A stretch of DNA of 8,037 bases from Planctomycetaceae bacterium (lineage in GTDB: Bacteria; Planctomycetota; Planctomycetia; Pirellulales; PALSA-1355), in NCBI GenBank assembly GCA_005773095.1, contig SXHT01000347.1, positions 1 to 8,037 of the forward strand. The letters are read 5' to 3'. The position numbers were made by a program, and so were the translations under genes. Shown piece by piece: positions 5,871 through 8,037 of the stretch (positions are counted from its first letter, which is position 1; each line of letters opens with the position of its first letter). Below the pieces are notes generated by a model, which saw only the letters and a list, made by a program, of their open reading frames with translations, did not search any database and was not told where the DNA came from.

Positions 5871-5951
5871 TCAAGTGTCCTTCAGCAATGCGAGCCGGCG
5901 ACCGTCTTTCGTCACAAACTGAACCGATTGCTGTGGTTCGAGACCGGCCAT
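5871..5951 (-). CDS. 26-residue ORF with strong ribosome-binding site, upstream of the SUOX-like gene
   Basis: Read on the minus strand, ATG at 5949-5951 opens 26 codons ending TGA at 5871-5873, one base before the ATG of the SUOX-like gene. The product begins MAGLEPQ, continues QSVQFVTKDGRRLALL and ends KDT. AGAGGAGG lies 9 bases before the ATG, the best Shine-Dalgarno in the window. The segment VQFVTKDGRRLALL resembles the opening strand-turn-strand of some Phd/YefM-like antitoxins (QFVTD..GRRTAV), so it might be a shortened relative, but no toxin gene is present. It could equally be a leader peptide whose translation feeds the next gene, or a small protein in its own right. Function unknown. 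Confidence 0.6.
   Translation of the reverse strand: MAGLEPQQSVQFVTKDGRRLALLKDT
5878..5883 (-). promoter_or_regulatory. Ribosome-binding site of the SUOX-like gene
   Basis: GAAGGA on the minus strand is 8 bases from the ATG at 5869 and fixes that start. It lies inside the last codons of the 26-codon ORF, which fits coupled translation. Confidence 0.7.
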
Positions 5952-5960
5952 AAGCCGATT

Positions 5961-5968
5961 CCTCCTCT
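5961..5968 (-). promoter_or_regulatory. Strong Shine-Dalgarno for the 26-codon ORF
   Basis: AGAGGAGG on the minus strand lies 9 bases before the ATG at 5951. It can pair partly with an adjacent CCTCCC (minus strand, around 5969-5974), giving a small hairpin that could mask the site. Confidence 0.65.
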
Positions 5969-6025
5969 GGGAGGTTCGTGTCAATTCTAACACGGGCCAA
6001 GGTTACCGTTCACGGGGCAAGCGAG

Positions 6026-6097
6026 GGGGACAGGCACCATTTTCCCGGGAACCACGTTGGACAACCTCCTGGCAGAACGATGCGCCTTGCGCGAATT
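6026..6097. repeat. REP-like dispersed repeat, copy B
   Basis: This is the counterpart of 2044-2114 in the same orientation. It opens GGGGACAGGCACC, continues ATTTTCCCGGGA and CACGTTGGACAACC, and ends near GCGAATT. The GGTGCCTGTCCCC motif (minus strand) is one I associate with dispersed palindromic repeats in planctomycete and other genomes; that link is from general knowledge. It lies between the nrdJ terminator-like stem and the 26-codon ORF. Confidence 0.7.
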
Positions 6098-6145
6098 CGC
6101 CGGGATAATGAGCCAGTCGCCGGCCCGTGACGGGTGACAAATAAG

Positions 6146-6193
6146 CGGGTTGCTCGCGGGCTTCCGGCCCAACAATCCATTCCGAGCAACCCG
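6146..6193 (-). terminator. Stem-loop downstream of nrdJ, probable terminator
   Basis: CGGGTTGCTCG (6146-6156) pairs perfectly with CGAGCAACCCG (6183-6193), an 11-base stem with a 26-base loop that holds a smaller GGGC/GCCC stem. It starts 24 bases after the nrdJ stop. The minus-strand sequence beyond it (GCTTATTTGTC) is only moderately T-rich, so intrinsic termination is likely but imperfect; it may also act as a 3' stabilising hairpin. Confidence 0.6.
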
Positions 6194-6217
6194 GACTCAA
6201 AGCAGCCGGCGGCTGCC

Positions 6218-8037
6218 TCAACTGCATCCCATGCTGTTTCCGCAGTTGTAACACAGGTAACAATTACCATTGCGAACGGTGATGGCGCCGCAATTGTCGC
6301 AGATTGGGGCATCGGCCTGGAATCGGGCGAACTGATCGGCGCGGCCGGCGGCGCTGGCGACGTTCTGATCCGGGGTCGGTTTCATGACGAGATCGAGCCG
6401 GCGATTACTCGCCGGCTTGTGAGCTCCATTCGTCCCCTTGGGCGATGCGGCATTTGCGGGGGCAGCCATCGGCGTTGATTCGGTCGCGATCTTCGCGGCA
6501 GGCCCGACCCCCCCGCCTGGCGCTTTGCCTGGCCCACCATCCCGTCTGCCGGCGGGGAAGGAGGCTGGCTCGGCTTCCCCCCCACCAGGTTTCTTCGGAT
6601 CCTCATCGGGATGAACCCCGAGATTCGCTTCACGAAAACCGGGCAGGAACGTGATGCCCAGCCAGCGGAAGATGTAGTCCACGATGCTTTTGGCAATGCG
6701 GATGTCGGGGTTCTTGGTATGCCCCATCGGCTCGAATCGCGTATGGGAGAACTTGTTAACGTACACATCCAACGGCACGCCATATTGCCAGCTCATGCTC
6801 ACCGCCGTGCCAAAACAATCCATCAGACCGCCGATGGTGCTCCCCTCTTTGGCCATGGTGATGAAGAGCTCGCCCGGTCGGCCGTCGGGGAACAGCCCCA
6901 CCGTGATGTAACCCTCGTGCCCTGCCACATTAAATTTGTGCGTGACGGACTGTCGCGTGTCGGGCAATCGCTCGCGTCGGGGCACCGCAACATTCTTGGC
7001 TGCCTGCTTGTCGCCTTCGGTACTCGTCGAAAGCGGCTGGCTTTCTTTTGAGCCGTCGCGGTAAACGGCCAGTGCCTTGAGGACGAGCTTCCAACCTTCC
7101 AGGTACGCATTGGCGATGTCCGCGGGTGTCGTATCACGCGGCATGTTGACCGTCTTGCTGATCGCACCCGATAGAAACGGCTGGGCCGCGGCCATCATCT
7201 TCACATGGGCTTGCCAGGCGATGCTTCGCGCGCCGCCCCGCGGCTGGAATGCGCAATCGAAGACCGGCAAATGCTCGAGCTTCAGATCGGCGGCGCCTTC
7301 GATCGTGTCGTTCTTGTCGACGTACGCCAGGATCGAATCCACCTCAGACGGATCGTAGCCCAGCGATTTAAGCGCCAGCGGCACGGTCTGATTGACGATC
7401 TTGAGCATCCCGCCACCGGCCAGTTGCTTGTACTTGACGAGCGCAATATCCGGCTCAATGCCTGTCGTGTCGCAATCCATCAGAAAGCTGATCGTGCCGG
7501 TGGGCGCCAGCACGGTCGCTTGTGCATTGCGATAGCCGTATTGCTTGCCGGCCGTCAAAACTACGTCCCAGGTGCGACGAGACGCCTCCTTGAGATATGC
7601 CGGACAAGCTTCGTCGATCTGCTCGACCGCGTCGCGATGCATTTGCATGACCTGCAGCATCGGATCGCGATTGACTTCGTAGCCGTCGAACGGACCAACG
7701 GCCGCCGCCAGCTCGGCGCTGGCCATGTTGGCCGCCCCGTGCAGCAAAGCCGTGATGGCGCCGCAAATGCCACGAGCGCCGTTCGAATCGTACGGCAGTC
7801 CGGCGGTCATGATCAAACTGCCAAGATTCGAGTAGCCAAGTCCAAGCGGTCGGAAGCCATGGCTGTTCTCGGCAATTCGCCTGGTCGGATAGCTGGCATG
7901 ATCGACGAGAATCTCCTGCGCGATGAAGAAAACCCGGCAAGCCGCCTGGAACCGCTCGACATCAAACGTGCCGTCCTCTTCACGAAACTTCATCAAATTG
8001 ATGCTCGCCAGATTGCATGCGGTGTCGTCGAGGACCA
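6218..8037 (-). CDS. nrdJ: Adenosylcobalamin-dependent (class II) ribonucleoside-diphosphate reductase, C-terminal part (5' end outside window)
   Basis: The enzyme reduces ribonucleotides to deoxyribonucleotides with a cobalamin-generated thiyl radical, without oxygen dependence. The frame enters from the right edge as VLDDTACNLASINLMKF and gives 605 visible residues; the N-terminal part is missing. Counting from the TTG codon at 7996, visible family segments include SNLGSLIMTAGLPYDSNGAR (56-75), the phosphate-binding PTGTIS (165-170) followed by DCDTTGIEPD (174-183), FLSGAISKTVNMP (274-286) and VYRDGSKESQPL (311-322). Next comes a TSCPD domain (about 350-455, with STIGGLMDCFGTAVSMSWQY). A Gly/Pro/Ala-rich linker (about 465-560) leads to a Cys-rich tail with C566, C569, C579, C582, C585 and C591, expected to relay electrons or bind zinc. 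The stop is TGA at 6218-6220. A stem-loop follows. The gene appears intact within the window; no intein is seen here. Confidence 0.97.
   Translation of the reverse strand, partial: VLDDTACNLASINLMKFREEDGTFDVERFQAACRVFFIAQEILVDHASYPTRRIAENSHGFRPLGLGYSNLGSLIMTAGLPYDSNGARGICGAITALLHGAANMASAELAAAVGPFDGYEVNRDPMLQVMQMHRDAVEQIDEACPAYLKEASRRTWDVVLTAGKQYGYRNAQATVLAPTGTISFLMDCDTTGIEPDIALVKYKQLAGGGMLKIVNQTVPLALKSLGYDPSEVDSILAYVDKNDTIEGAADLKLEHLPVFDCAFQPRGGARSIAWQAHVKMMAAAQPFLSGAISKTVNMPRDTTPADIANAYLEGWKLVLKALAVYRDGSKESQPLSTSTEGDKQAAKNVAVPRRERLPDTRQSVTHKFNVAGHEGYITVGLFPDGRPGELFITMAKEGSTIGGLMDCFGTAVSMSWQYGVPLDVYVNKFSHTRFEPMGHTKNPDIRIAKSIVDYIFRWLGITFLPGFREANLGVHPDEDPKKPGGGEAEPASFPAGRRDGGPGKAPGGGVGPAAKIATESTPMAAPANAASPKGTNGAHKPASNRRLDLVMKPTPDQNVASAAGRADQFARFQADAPICDNCGAITVRNGNCYLCYNCGNSMGCS

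Noticed and set aside
5871..5951. A toxin-antitoxin pair involving the 26-codon ORF
   Set aside because: Only a short resemblance to an antitoxin N-terminus; the adjacent gene is a SUOX-fold protein, not a known toxin fold.
6134..6478. Plus-strand open frame over the nrdJ 3' end and its spacer
   Set aside because: Opposite the conserved Cys tail of nrdJ and across its terminator-like stem; no supporting start site or motif.

Overview
The window looks like an ordinary housekeeping stretch of a GC-rich planctomycete chromosome, probably Pirellulales. The basis is a coenzyme-B12 (class II) ribonucleotide reductase with a TSCPD domain and a Cys-rich tail, small proteins of planctomycete style, loosely packed genes, and short palindromic 'GTAGG' repeats in the spacers. 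This placement rests on recognising families; no search was run. I see no CRISPR array, tRNA, rRNA, transposase gene, phage gene or defence island.

Layout. (1) Positions 1-2035, plus strand: the 3' part of a sigma-54 activator (AAA+ domain and Fis-type helix-turn-helix). It overlaps by 4 bases a Ste24-type M48 membrane metalloprotease. (2) 2036-2153: a convergent spacer with one copy of a REP-like repeat. (3) 2154-4739, minus strand: dprA, aroB and a 76-residue protein of unknown function. The three are co-oriented and separated by palindromic or inverted-repeat elements that fill the spacers. (4) 4740-4856: a divergent spacer holding a second inverted-repeat element. (5) 4857-5378, plus strand: a single-pass membrane protein of unknown function, more A+T-rich than its neighbours. 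(6) 5399-5951, minus strand: a molybdopterin-fold (sulfite-oxidase-like) protein lacking the usual cysteine ligand, preceded by a 26-codon ORF with an excellent Shine-Dalgarno sequence. (7) 5952-6217: a spacer with the second REP-like copy and a strong stem-loop just after nrdJ. (8) 6218-8037, minus strand: the C-terminal part of nrdJ.

The genes do not form one pathway. The activator and protease are likely co-expressed by translational coupling. DprA handles incoming single-stranded DNA, AroB makes 3-dehydroquinate in the shikimate pathway, and NrdJ makes deoxynucleotides. The most unusual material lies between genes. Two roughly 85-91 base elements with 20-base inverted arms starting GTAG bracket the 76-residue gene. 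Two genes (aroB and the 76-residue gene) take their TAG stop codon from such an element. The 26-codon ORF and the cysteine-less molybdopterin-fold protein form a second point of interest. I found no convincing new multi-gene system.
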